Source: Streptomyces sp. 378 (GTDB lineage: Bacteria > Actinomycetota > Actinomycetes > Streptomycetales > Streptomycetaceae). Taken from it: a DNA stretch of 64,000 bases. A program made the translations under genes and the position numbers. Under the pieces are notes generated by a model. That model worked only from the letters and a program-made list of their open reading frames with translations. It was not told the origin of the DNA and did no database searches. The first letter of the stretch is position 1; each line of letters opens with the position of its first letter. Positions 1-8,654 of the stretch are shown here, piece after piece. Where the stretch lies: the NCBI RefSeq assembly GCF_030124145.1, contig NZ_JASKMS010000021.1, positions 1 to 64,000 on the forward strand. Direction: 5' to 3'.

Positions 1-52
1 ACACGGTGCTCCGCGAGACACCGGCACGCTGGGCGATCTCACCGATGTTCAC
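1..52 (-). CDS. LacI-family transcriptional regulator, N-terminal fragment (runs off left edge)
   Basis: Only the first 17 codons lie in the window. Read on the minus strand from GTG at 52 they give VNIGEIAQRAGVSRSTV, the classic start of a LacI/GalR helix-turn-helix (the IAxxAGVSxxTV recognition helix). An AGGAG ribosome-binding site sits about 6 bases before the GTG. The gene is divergent from the large secreted hydrolase at 423, and a palindromic operator lies just upstream of its start, so autoregulation and control of the hydrolase are likely. The sugar ligand cannot be told because the effector domain is outside the window. Confidence 0.85.
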   Translation of the reverse strand, partial: MNIGEIAQRAGVSRSTV

Positions 53-68
53 GAAGAACTCCTATCGT

Positions 69-80
69 CGAACCGGTTCG
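69..80. promoter_or_regulatory. LacI-type operator O1
   Basis: Perfect 12-bp palindrome CGAACCGGTTCG, 16 bases upstream of the LacI-family start codon at 52. A central CG step flanked by symmetric half-sites is typical of LacI/GalR operators. The same 12-mer recurs twice in this intergenic region. Its place beside the regulator start suggests negative autoregulation. Confidence 0.75.
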
Positions 81-210
81 CTTGCCAGGAACGTAGGAAC
101 CGCCCCGGCTCCTGTCAACACCCGTGCCGCGCTTCCCTGTTCGCTCGGCCGCCCTGTCAAGATCCTCGCGTCGCAGGCATTGTCGACCGAGGGCCCCGAT
201 GCTAGCTTCG

Positions 211-222
211 CGAACCGGTTCG
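211..222. promoter_or_regulatory. LacI-type operator O2
   Basis: Second exact copy of CGAACCGGTTCG. Its centre is 142 bp from O1 and 121 bp from O3. It lies in the middle of the divergent intergenic region, so it could serve either promoter. Confidence 0.75.
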
Positions 223-331
223 ACACAGCGAGCCCTTCAGGCAGCGGTGCGGCAGACCCTCATGCCCCATCCGCGAAGCCGTCGTCCCCGCCACCCGACA
301 CCACACCCCTGCCCCCGCGCGCGCCGGATAC

Positions 332-343
332 CGAACCGGTTCG
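332..343. promoter_or_regulatory. LacI-type operator O3
   Basis: Third exact copy of CGAACCGGTTCG, about 80 bases upstream of the hydrolase start at 423. O1 and O3 are 263 bp apart centre to centre, close to 25 helical turns, which would suit looping by a LacI-type dimer of dimers. This is inference from spacing only. Confidence 0.75.
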
Positions 344-422
344 ACGCATCTGCCGACCGCGACCGCTGCTCGACGCGACGACGACACCACGGCACGACGA
401 CACGAAGACTGAGGACGCATCC

Positions 423-3400
423 ATGCCATCCGCTGACAGATTCACGCGGCGCCGAGCCCCGGCCGCCGTGGCGCTGACCCTCGGGGCGGGCCTGCTCGCC
501 GCACCGGCCGCCCCCGCACAGGCCGCCGAGGCGCCCCGACCCGCCGCCCACTACTCCTTCGACCAGGACGATCTCTCCTCCGGGAACATCGCGGACAGCT
601 CGGGCAACGGCCTGACGGCCACCCTGGTGAACGGCTCCACCGCCCGGTCGGTCGACGGCGCGGCCGGAGGCAGGGCACTGTCCCTGCCCGGCGGCGCCCC
701 GGCCTCCGACGGCGCGTACGTCCGGCTGCCCCGCCAGGTGATCGCCGGGACGACCGACCTGACCGTCTCCGCCCGGGTGAAGTGGAGCGGTGACACGTCG
801 CCCTGGCAGCGGATCTTCGACCTGGGCACGGACACCACCAGGTACCTCTTCGCCACCCCGCACAACGGCGGCGGCCTGTTCCAGACCTCCGTGACCACCG
901 GTGGCGGAGGCGCCGAGGCCCAGGTCCGCGGCTACACGAGCCTGCCCGCGAACGAGTGGCGGACGGTCACCGTCACCCTCGACACCGCCGCCGGCCGGCT
1001 CACCACCTACCTCGACGGCGTGGCCGTCTCCTCCGCCGCGACCGGCATCAAAGCGGGGGACCTGCTGGACGGTTCGGCCACCGCCGCGGGCTACCTGGGC
1101 AGGTCCCTCTACCCGGACCCGCTGCTCAAGGGCGCCATCGACGACTTCACGGTGTGGCACGCGGCACTGAGCCCCGACCAGGTGGCCGGTACGGTCGGTG
1201 CCGTGCCGACCGTCCAGGAGCTCACCCGGACATCGTTCGACGTCCGTACCACCAGCGGGACCGCCCCCTCCCTGCCCGCCGCCGTCCGCTCCTCCTTCTC
1301 CGACGGCTACGACCGCGACATCCCCGTCACCTGGGACGCCGTCCCCTCCGACCAGTACGCCGCGCCCGGCACCTTCACGGTCGCCGGAACCGCGGCCGGA
1401 CGCGCGGTGAAGGCCACCGTCACCGTGGTCCGCGAGGGGCAGCTCACCGTCGACCTCGGCTCGAACACCGGCGCCTTCCACGGCGGCGCCTCGGGCACCC
1501 TCTACGGCGTGTACGGACCGGACGTCCCCACCAACAACCTCATGGAGGGGATGGGTCTGCGCACGGTCTCCACCAAGGCGCAGGACGGACCGCAGCACCC
1601 GGGTGCCGACGCCCTGGAGGTGGTCAAGCCGCTGGCCGACTCCACCGACGGTGATGTGTACATCTACATGACCGACATCCACCGCGGCTTCCCGTACCAG
1701 TGGCCGGGCGACACCCCCGCGGAGAAGCTGAAGCTCTACAAGGAGAAGATCGCCAAGCAGGTCGACCAGGTCCTGAAGCTGCCGGAGCAGTACCGGGACA
1801 ACATCGTCTTCGTGCCGTTCAACGAGCCCGAGGGCAACATGTTCGGCACCGGCGAGTGGAGCTATGACAAGGTCAGCTGGCTCAACGACCCCGATGCCTT
1901 CTTCGCCGCCTGGGACGACGCGTACCAGCTCATCAAGGGCAAGATGCCCGACGCCCGCGTCGCCGGCCCCAACACCAGCGTCCTGTACGACCAGGTGAAA
2001 GGCTTCCTCAGCCACACCCTGGCCGCCGGCACCCTCCCCCAGGTCGTCACCTGGCACGAGCTGAGCCACCCGGAGGCGGTGCGCCAGAGCGTCGCCAAGT
2101 ACCGGGCCTGGGAAAAGGCCCTGTTCCGGGGCACCGACCGCGAAGGCACCCGACTCCCCGTCAACATCAACGAGTACGCCTTCAACTACCACACCTCCGT
2201 GCCCGGCCAGATGATCCAGTGGGTGTCCGCGATCGAGGAGTCCAAGGTCGACGCCGACATCGCGTACTGGAACATCGACGGCAACCTGTCCGACTCCGCG
2301 GTGCAGTCGGGCCGCGGCAACGGCCAGTGGTGGCTGCTGAACGCGTACGCCTCGATGAGCGGGCACACGGTGAGGGTCACCCCGCCGTTCCCCGGCGAGA
2401 ACTACACCATGCAGGGCGTGGCCACCCTCGACGAGCAGAGGAAGCAGTCCCGGCTGGTCTTCGGCGGCTCCACCGGCAAGGGGCACATCACCTTCGCGGG
2501 CGTCCCGAGGAAGGTCTTCGGCGAGCGCGTGCACGCCTGGGTGCGGGAGATCGAGTGGAGCGGGCAGGTCGGCGACTCGTCCGGCCCGAAGCTGCTCGCG
2601 GAGTCGAACCTGAGGGTCGGCGACGACGGCACGGTGGGCCTCGACTTCGGCGACGGCGCCCTGCCGAAGCTGAAGGAGTCCTCGGCCTACGAGGTCGTCC
2701 TCAGCCCGGCCGGTGAGGCGAAGGGCACCCAGTCGCCGCCCGTGCGCTGGCAGTCCTCGTACGAGGCGGAGGACGCCGCGCACACCGGCTCCGGCTGGTC
2801 GAAGAACGGCCCGGAGGGCTCACCGAAGGACGTGTCGAAGTTCTACACCTCCGGCGGCTACGACGTCGGCGGCCTGCGCACCGGCTCGGACGTCACACTC
2901 GACTTCACCGTGAACGTGCCCGAGGACGGCACCTACGACCTGAGCGTCTTCGCCAACTCCCTCAACACCTTCGACAAGGTCAGGGAGCAGGGCCCCACCA
3001 ACGTCTTCCTGCGCGTGGACGGCAAGGCCGACAGCGAACGGGAACTGCACCTGCCGCTCGGCTACAAGTGGGTCGTCTGGGACCACACCGACACCGAGGT
3101 CGAACTGACCAAGGGCCGGCACACGCTCACGCTGGCCGCGAAGAGTGCCGACGGCAAGCGCACCACCCGGGGCGACGCCATCGTCGACCGCCTCACCCTC
3201 TCCCTCCCCCGCCCCTCCGCGGACACCCGGGTGTACGAGGGTGAACTGGCGTGGCCGGCCGGCGGAGCGCGCCCGGTCTACGACCTCCCGAAGCCGGCGG
3301 CCACCGGCTCGGGCGCGATGCGCCTCGCCAAGGGCCAGAGCGCGACGTTCTGGGTGTACTCGCCGACCGACCGCGAGGCCACGCTCAAGGCCGACACCCT

Positions 3401-4076
3401 CGGCGGCACGGGCGCGCGGCTCTCCGTGAACGGCCATGACGTCCTGCGCCTGACCGGGAACAGGAGCCGAGCGGCGGTCTCCCTCTCCGGCGGTGTCAAC
3501 AAGGTGACCGTGACGGCGGGCGCGTCCACGACCCTCGTCGACCGCCTCGCGGTCACACCGACCCAGGGCACGCTGCCGGTGCGCACGTACGAGGCCGGGG
3601 ACGCCGCTCTCGCCGGTTCGGCCGCGCTCGCCCCGCTCTCCCTCGCCACCGACGGCACGGCGATCACGGGCATCGGAGGAGCCCCCGGCAACCACAACAC
3701 GGCGACGTTCACCGTCACGGCCGACCGGGCAGGGCTGTACGCGCTGCGCATCCGCTACTCCAACCCGGAGCAGTCGGAGGCCACCCATTACAACCCCGAT
3801 CCACTCGCCCGCCACGCCGACATCAGCGTCAACGGCGGCCCGGCGCGGCGCGTCGGCTTCCCGCACAGCTTCCACCAGAACAACTTCTGGGAGCTGACCG
3901 TCCCGGTGCGGCTGGAGAAGGGGAAGAACACGGTCGGCTTCCGCTCCGAGGAACTGCCCGACTTCGACGGCACCACCTACGCCTCGGACACCTTCCCGGG
4001 CGTGCTGCTCCGCTCCCGGTACGCGCCGCTGATCGACCGGATCACGGTCGCGCCCTACGCGCGCGAGGTGCGCTGA
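423..4076 (+). CDS. Large secreted LamG / GH-A-like glycoside hydrolase with carbohydrate-binding modules
   Basis: The 1217-residue product starts at ATG 423 (GAGGA ribosome site about 8 bases before). An N-terminal signal peptide has a basic stretch (RFTRRRAP), a hydrophobic core and an AQA-AE cleavage site near residue 38. Next come a LamG/concanavalin-like lectin domain (about 40-255), a bacterial Ig-like segment (about 265-340) and a TIM-barrel-like catalytic region (about 345-760). The likely acid/base is E468 in the motif FNEPEG and the likely nucleophile E584 in NINEYAFN, the strand-4/strand-7 glutamate pair of clan GH-A. Two or three CBM35/CBM6-like beta-sandwich segments follow (about 780-1215). 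The exact GH family was not identified; GH39-like is possible. Three LacI-type operators upstream imply induction by a sugar. It probably attacks an extracellular plant or microbial polysaccharide. Confidence 0.8.
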   Translation: MPSADRFTRRRAPAAVALTLGAGLLAAPAAPAQAAEAPRPAAHYSFDQDDLSSGNIADSSGNGLTATLVNGSTARSVDGAAGGRALSLPGGAPASDGAYVRLPRQVIAGTTDLTVSARVKWSGDTSPWQRIFDLGTDTTRYLFATPHNGGGLFQTSVTTGGGGAEAQVRGYTSLPANEWRTVTVTLDTAAGRLTTYLDGVAVSSAATGIKAGDLLDGSATAAGYLGRSLYPDPLLKGAIDDFTVWHAALSPDQVAGTVGAVPTVQELTRTSFDVRTTSGTAPSLPAAVRSSFSDGYDRDIPVTWDAVPSDQYAAPGTFTVAGTAAGRAVKATVTVVREGQLTVDLGSNTGAFHGGASGTLYGVYGPDVPTNNLMEGMGLRTVSTKAQDGPQHPGADALEVVKPLADSTDGDVYIYMTDIHRGFPYQWPGDTPAEKLKLYKEKIAKQVDQVLKLPEQYRDNIVFVPFNEPEGNMFGTGEWSYDKVSWLNDPDAFFAAWDDAYQLIKGKMPDARVAGPNTSVLYDQVKGFLSHTLAAGTLPQVVTWHELSHPEAVRQSVAKYRAWEKALFRGTDREGTRLPVNINEYAFNYHTSVPGQMIQWVSAIEESKVDADIAYWNIDGNLSDSAVQSGRGNGQWWLLNAYASMSGHTVRVTPPFPGENYTMQGVATLDEQRKQSRLVFGGSTGKGHITFAGVPRKVFGERVHAWVREIEWSGQVGDSSGPKLLAESNLRVGDDGTVGLDFGDGALPKLKESSAYEVVLSPAGEAKGTQSPPVRWQSSYEAEDAAHTGSGWSKNGPEGSPKDVSKFYTSGGYDVGGLRTGSDVTLDFTVNVPEDGTYDLSVFANSLNTFDKVREQGPTNVFLRVDGKADSERELHLPLGYKWVVWDHTDTEVELTKGRHTLTLAAKSADGKRTTRGDAIVDRLTLSLPRPSADTRVYEGELAWPAGGARPVYDLPKPAATGSGAMRLAKGQSATFWVYSPTDREATLKADTLGGTGARLSVNGHDVLRLTGNRSRAAVSLSGGVNKVTVTAGASTTLVDRLAVTPTQGTLPVRTYEAGDAALAGSAALAPLSLATDGTAITGIGGAPGNHNTATFTVTADRAGLYALRIRYSNPEQSEATHYNPDPLARHADISVNGGPARRVGFPHSFHQNNFWELTVPVRLEKGKNTVGFRSEELPDFDGTTYASDTFPGVLLRSRYAPLIDRITVAPYAREVR

Positions 4077-4396
4077 CCCGTTGACGCGCGGCGCCCGGGA
4101 CCGTCCCCTCGACGGCCCCGGGCGCCGCGCCGCTGTGCGGGTCGCTCCGCGGGGACGCCGGCACGGGATCGTCGGTCATGACAGCCGCCTCCGATGCCCA
4201 GGGCGGTGAGCAGGACGAGAACGAGGGTGACCACGGCCAACAGGCCATGGGCGAACACCACCGGGTGCGGGAAGTGCCGTTCGGCCGGGGCGGTCTCGCC
4301 CTCTCCCCGCACGGGGCGGCGGGGACCGCCTCCGTGCCGGAGCCCGCTCGTCCAGCGGCAGGGTGAGCGAGCCGAGGGGAAGAGCGAGACCCCCAC
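4055..4396 (-). pseudogene. Possible decayed small membrane-protein gene
   Basis: The minus strand between the hydrolase and glpF has one convincing membrane segment (HPVVFAHGLLAVVTLVLVLL, plus strand about 4205-4265). Its look is that of small Streptomyces membrane proteins which usually stop soon after the segment. Here the frame runs on into arginine-rich noise across the hydrolase terminator. A second coding-like stretch just upstream (LGSLTLPLDERAPA, about 4340-4380) lies in another frame. This is best explained by a frameshifted remnant. No good start codon or ribosome site was found. Confidence is low. Confidence 0.25.
4086..4130 (+). terminator. Intrinsic terminator hairpin after the hydrolase
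   Basis: Perfect 14-bp inverted repeat, 4086-4099 against 4117-4130 (GCGCGGCGCCCGGG arm), with a further 4-bp inner stem (4101-4104/4112-4115). It begins 10 bases after the hydrolase stop codon. There is no U-tract, as usual for Streptomyces. Confidence 0.8.
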
Positions 4397-4493
4397 CTCC
4401 TGGCTCTCCTGCGGTTGCCGCGGCTCTCGCGCCGGGTTACCACGTGATTACCGCGTGTCAGCCGGGAACGCGGCCAACCCAGGGAGAAGTCAC

Positions 4494-5438
4494 ATGGCAG
4501 TGGAGATCAAGCCTCTGGTGAAACCTTCGAGGCTCAGACGCCGCGCGGGTCTGGCGGGCGAGTGCCTGGCGGAATTTCTGGGGACGTTCGTCCTCATCGC
4601 CTTCGGATGCGGCGTGGTGGCGATGGCCGTCGCGGCGCTGCCCGGTTCGGGGCGAACCGAGGGGCCCACCGTCATTTTCCTCGCCGCCGGAGACTGGCTG
4701 CTGATCACCTGGGGCTGGGGTTTGGCCGTGGCCCTCGCCATCTACGTGGCCGGCGGTGTCAGCGGCGCGCACATCAACCCGGCGGTGACCCTGGCGTTCG
4801 CCGTCCGCCGCAAGTTCCCCTGGATCAAGGTCGTGCCCTACTGGGCGTCCCAGGTACTGGGCGCCCTGGCCGGAGCGGCCCTGGTCTACGCCGTGTACCA
4901 CGACGCCATCAACGCCTTCGACGCCGCCATGACGGGGCCCAAGACCAACGGCCACACCCTCGCCTCCTTCTCGATCTTCGCCACGTTCCCGGCGCCGTAC
5001 TTCAACGGCGGGATCTGGGGTCCGCTGATCGACCAGGTCGTCGGCACCGCCTTCCTGGTCTTGCTGGTGGTGGCCCTCATCGACCTGCGCAACACGGCCG
5101 TGAAGGCGAACCTCGGCCCGCTGATCATCGGTTTCGTGGTGGCCGCCATCGGCATGTCCTTCGGCGCGAACGCGGGGTACGCCATCAACCCGGCCCGTGA
5201 TTTCGGGCCGCGCCTGTTCACCTGGATGGCGGGATGGCAGGACCTGGCGTTTCCGGGCAGCCTGGCAGGGGCCTTCAGCGACTACTGGTGGATCCCGATC
5301 GTCGGGCCGCTCGTCGGCGGCGTGATCGGCGTACTCGTGTACGACCTGTTCATCGGCGACGTGCTCCACGCCCGGGCCCTGGAGGGCGAGCTTCCGGAGC
5401 CCGGACGGACGCGTCCCACCACCTCCGACAACGAGTGA
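4494..5438 (+). CDS. glpF: MIP-family channel, aquaglyceroporin (glycerol facilitator)
   Basis: A 314-residue channel protein starting at ATG 4494 behind a GGGAGAAG ribosome site. It has six predicted membrane helices and the two half-helix NPA motifs: HINPAVTLA near residue 96 and INPARDFGPR near residue 231. An aspartate right after the second NPAR is the signature of glycerol-permeable aquaglyceroporins rather than strict water channels. It would let glycerol and small polyols diffuse through the inner membrane. The glpK and glpD genes that usually follow glpF in Streptomyces are absent; the gene is monocistronic, so a role in polyol or water balance remains possible. Confidence 0.92.
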   Translation: MAVEIKPLVKPSRLRRRAGLAGECLAEFLGTFVLIAFGCGVVAMAVAALPGSGRTEGPTVIFLAAGDWLLITWGWGLAVALAIYVAGGVSGAHINPAVTLAFAVRRKFPWIKVVPYWASQVLGALAGAALVYAVYHDAINAFDAAMTGPKTNGHTLASFSIFATFPAPYFNGGIWGPLIDQVVGTAFLVLLVVALIDLRNTAVKANLGPLIIGFVVAAIGMSFGANAGYAINPARDFGPRLFTWMAGWQDLAFPGSLAGAFSDYWWIPIVGPLVGGVIGVLVYDLFIGDVLHARALEGELPEPGRTRPTTSDNE

Positions 5439-5480
5439 CGCCCCGGGGAGACCGGTCCGCGAGCGCGCGGGTGGCCCTCG

Positions 5481-5900
5481 TCAGGGACGCCCCCGGGGCT
5501 TGGGGGTGCTGACGCCCAGGGCGAGGAGCGCGAGGACCTTGACCGCCTCGGCCGCGATGTGCAGGAAATGCGCTCGCGGCCGGGGCGGGCCCTCACCGGC
5601 ACGGATCCGGTCGGAGCGGTGGTTGAGACCCGGCCGGATCACGAGCAGTCACGCAGCCGCCACGACCGCCGCGCCACGGCCGGCACGACGACGGGGGCGG
5701 GCAAGGGTCACCGGCCACGACCGCCACGGTCACGGCGCCGGCGAGCACCGCATCGACGCGGTTGAGCACCCGGAAGACCAGCCGGCCGGTACCGAGGCCA
5801 CGGGCACGGTCACACCGGGCGCCCGGAACTTCAGGCGCGCCTCCAGGAAGGAGAGCGCCGGCACCATCCCGAGCCGCACAGACGGGACGGCCGCCGTCAC
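5481..5900 (-). pseudogene. Frameshifted remnant of a small membrane-protein gene
   Basis: Three minus-strand blocks with very high GC3 lie end to end in different frames. Block one starts near GTG 5900 and includes MVPALSFLEARLKFRAPG. Block two reads GRLVFRVLNRVDAVLAG followed by a hydrophobic stretch (about 5700-5790). Block three reads RAHFLHIAAEAVKVLALLAL and stops at 5481-5483. Joined, they resemble one Streptomyces membrane protein of about 130-140 residues with four hydrophobic segments, but at least two indels break the frame. No single ORF covers it. The exact family name is not recalled. Decay or sequencing errors are both possible. Confidence 0.5.
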
Positions 5901-6076
5901 CGCACCGGCGCCTTCCCTCCCTGCCTCCCTTCACTTCGGTTCACTCACGCGCCCGCCCCCCGGGACGAACGCGGCCGATGTTAGATTTTCCGTGTATCCG
6001 CCCGAGAACGGCGCGGATCGCCTGCCGTGCAGGTGAACCGGCCCGGGCAGGCCCGTATCGGAGGGTGGCACGACCC

Positions 6077-6475
6077 ATGACTGACCCTCAGGCGCCCCTC
6101 GGCCCGGCCGACGCTGCCGTCCCGCGGGTCCTGTGCAACACCGCGTCACTCGCCGCGTCCGACCCGGCAGCGTCCGGCGCCCTCTGGCGACTGGCCGAGA
6201 CCGGCCGCCAGTTGGACGCCAACCTCATCCACGTCCCGCCCCGGACGTCCATCGACGCTCATACCGAGCCCGACCTCGACGTCCTCCTGCTCGTCGTCAC
6301 CGGCGACGGCACCCTCGGCTCCGCGGCCGGACCGAGCCCGCTGGAACCCGGCAGCCTCGTCTGGCTGCCGCACGGCAGCGTCCGCAGCGTCGCCGCGGGC
6401 GAGAGCGGCCTGTCGTACGTGACGGTGCACCGCCGCCGCCCCGGCCTGCGGATCCAGGGCCGACCCGGCGCGTGA
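6077..6475 (+). CDS. Small cupin-domain protein
   Basis: A 132-residue protein with ATG 6077 preceded by GGAGGGTGG. The central part (about residues 40-125) reads as a single cupin barrel: IHVPPRTSIDAHTEPDLDVL on the first motif, then GDGTLG and EPGSLVWLPHGSVRSV on the second. Histidine/glutamate ligands are partly kept, so metal binding is uncertain. Such stand-alone cupins in actinomycetes are usually annotated as hypothetical or as AraC-like sensor halves. The substrate is unknown. It is monocistronic; the upstream stretch (5901-6076) has a short AT-rich patch near 5980-5995 that may be its promoter. Confidence 0.75.
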   Translation: MTDPQAPLGPADAAVPRVLCNTASLAASDPAASGALWRLAETGRQLDANLIHVPPRTSIDAHTEPDLDVLLLVVTGDGTLGSAAGPSPLEPGSLVWLPHGSVRSVAAGESGLSYVTVHRRRPGLRIQGRPGA

Positions 6476-7000
6476 TCGTGGCAGCGGGAAGCGGAGTCCA
6501 GGTGGTCCCGACCTGCGCGGGGCCGGCACCGTGCGCCCGGGCGACGCCCAGGGCCTTCGGAGCCATCTGACGTCTGGTAGCGGGTCAGTAGCGGCGAAGA
6601 GGTTCACCGGCCCGCCGCGGTCGAGGTCTCGCGGGCACCGGGGTGAGCACGAGTATTGACGGTGGTGCCGCGCGCGCCCTACGGTCCCATCCGGCAGTAC
6701 GAACGCCGTTCGACATATCGATCGAGGGCGGTGAAGGGCGACTCCCTCCGGAGCCGGGCACGCACCCCTGAACGGGCGACGGATCGACGACGGGTCGGTG
6801 ACGCATCGACGACGGGTCCACACCGATATCCGCACCGACCGGGTCAAGGGGTCCGCCGCCGTGAAGGACAACACCGTGACGGCACCGCCGGGGAAGCGGC
6901 ACACGCGGGTGCCGCATACCCCGACCCCTTCTGAACGGTTTTGCGAACGCCCCCCGCAGCAAAGGCAGTTCGGTATCCCGCACTTCCCCTTGGAGAAGAC
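6476..7000. promoter_or_regulatory. Long regulatory gap upstream of the GH43 gene
   Basis: There are 525 bases without a supported gene. The gap holds an odd palindrome CGAACGCCGTTCG (6700-6712), whose CGAAC/GTTCG half-sites match those of the LacI-type operators at the start of the window but with one more central base. It also holds a 14-bp direct repeat ATCGACGACGGGTC at 6783-6796 and 6805-6818, spaced exactly 22 bp (two helical turns). Both lie upstream of the secreted arabinofuranosidase and are candidate operators for sugar control. Nothing else was seen. Confidence 0.45.
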
Positions 7001-8377
7001 ATGAGCGCGAACCCCCACCTCTCCCGCCGCGGCCTGCTGGGCATGACCGCCGCCGTACCGCTCGCCCTGACCCTCGGCACCGGCACCGCCCACGCCGCCG
7101 ACTCGGCGTACGCGATGGTCTACTTCACCGAGTCCACCGAACTCGGCGACGGCACCGACTACGGCCTGCACCTCGCCGTCAGCCCCGACGGGCTCAACTG
7201 GACGCCCCTCAACCAGAACAATGCGCTGGTCACCCCCACTGCGGGTGCGCTCGGACTGCGCGACCCGTTCCTGATGCGCAAGCAGGACGGCACGTTCGTC
7301 GTGCTCGCCACCGACCTCAAGGGCACCGACTGGAACTACAACAGCCAGTACATCCACGTCTGGGACTCTGCCGACCTGCGCACCTTCACCGGCTACCGGC
7401 GGCTGAAACTGCACGACATGGCCACCCACAGCTGGGCACCCGAGGCGTTCTGGGACGCGGGCCGGCGCCAGTACGCGGTGATCTACTCCTCGGTCAACTC
7501 CAGCGGCCACAACGTGATCATGGTCAACTACACGACCGACTTCGTGACGGCCTCCGCCCCGCAGGTCTTCTTCGACCCCGGCTACGACGTCATCGACGGC
7601 GACATGGCCGTGGGTGTGAACGGCTACAACTACCTCTACTTCAAGAAGAACCAGACACTGGTGGGTGCCAGATCCACCACCCTGAACCCGGGGAGCTTCA
7701 CCGAGTTCAGCACCGGCGTGGCGCACGGCGGCACCGAAGCACCGACCCTCGTGAAGTCCCTGACGTCCGGCACCTGGTGGCTGTGGGGCGACACCTACAC
7801 ACCCAACGGCGTCTTCTACGCCTGGCAGTCCGGCAACCTCGCCTCCGGCACCTGGACGGCCCTCGACCAGAAGAGCTACACCCAGCCGGTCAACTCCAAG
7901 CACTGCGGCATCACGACGATCACCGCCGCCGAGTACGACAACCTGCTCGCGAAGTGGGGCGCGCCGACCTGGAACCGGCTCAAGTCCTACAACTTCCCGG
8001 CCCGTTACGTCCGCCACTCCGGCTACCTGGGGCGGATCGACGCCTACCCGATCGAGCCGTACAAGGACTCCCTGTGGACGCTGGTCCCGGGACTCGCCGA
8101 CAGCTCCGGGGTCTCCTTCCGGTCCGTCAACTACCCGACCCGCTACCTGCGGCACTACAACTACGCGCTCCGCCTCGACGCCAACGACGGCACGTCGACG
8201 TTCGCCGCGGACGCGACGTTCCACCGCACGGCGGGCCTGGCGGACGCGAGCTGGTCCTCGTTCCGCTCGCACAACAACCCGACCCGCTACATCCGCCACA
8301 CCGACTACGCCCTGCGCATCGACCCGATCTCCACGACGACCGAGCGGCAGGACGCGACCTTCCGCGTGGGCTACTGA
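7001..8377 (+). CDS. Secreted GH43-type arabinofuranosidase with C-terminal AbfB (CBM42) domain
   Basis: A 458-residue exported enzyme starting at ATG 7001 (TTGGAGAAG just before). A Tat signal (SRRGLLGM, cleavage near THA-AD at residue 32-33) indicates folded export. Residues about 37-325 look like a GH43-type five-bladed propeller: the YGLHLAVSPDGLNWTPL opening, GLRDPFLMRK with the typical RDP, and HSWAPEAFW with the catalytic-region WAPE. From residue about 326 to the end there are three AbfB/CBM42 repeats (YNFPARYVRHSGYLGRI, VNYPTRYLRHYNYALRL, HNNPTRYIRHTDYALRI), the beta-trefoil that binds arabinofuranose side chains. It should release arabinose from arabinoxylan or arabinan outside the cell. 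It is a single gene with a long regulatory upstream region. Confidence 0.88.
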   Translation: MSANPHLSRRGLLGMTAAVPLALTLGTGTAHAADSAYAMVYFTESTELGDGTDYGLHLAVSPDGLNWTPLNQNNALVTPTAGALGLRDPFLMRKQDGTFVVLATDLKGTDWNYNSQYIHVWDSADLRTFTGYRRLKLHDMATHSWAPEAFWDAGRRQYAVIYSSVNSSGHNVIMVNYTTDFVTASAPQVFFDPGYDVIDGDMAVGVNGYNYLYFKKNQTLVGARSTTLNPGSFTEFSTGVAHGGTEAPTLVKSLTSGTWWLWGDTYTPNGVFYAWQSGNLASGTWTALDQKSYTQPVNSKHCGITTITAAEYDNLLAKWGAPTWNRLKSYNFPARYVRHSGYLGRIDAYPIEPYKDSLWTLVPGLADSSGVSFRSVNYPTRYLRHYNYALRLDANDGTSTFAADATFHRTAGLADASWSSFRSHNNPTRYIRHTDYALRIDPISTTTERQDATFRVGY

Positions 8378-8654
8378 ACCCCCAGGGCTCGGAGGAGCAG
8401 GATTTCGCGGATCTCAGGGTGCCGGAGACCGGGTGAGGCGTCGCCCGAGCGTGGGGACCTTCGACCGGCACCCCATCGCACCGAGGACGCCGAAGCGGAC
8501 ACCGGCCGGGGAGATCACCGTCGGGTGGTCGTCGTGGCGTGTGTGGTCGTCGAGAACAACACCAACCCCATCGACGGGGTACCCGGGATCAACGCGTGTG
8601 TGATCCGGTACGTGTCCCTTCGCGGGATGCGAGCCACGAGAGGGAGGCAGTCTC

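Noticed and set aside
237..2783. Minus-strand open frame of about 850 codons opposite the secreted hydrolase
   Set aside because: Shadow frame; no motif, composition typical of antisense of a GC-rich gene, and it runs across the operators.
4178..4366. Plus-strand 62-codon frame before glpF
   Set aside because: Polar low-complexity translation without ribosome site; the opposite strand holds the more protein-like sequence.
6146..8299. Minus-strand open frame of about 720 codons across cupin and GH43 genes
   Set aside because: It spans two well-supported plus-strand genes and their control region; no recognisable domain.
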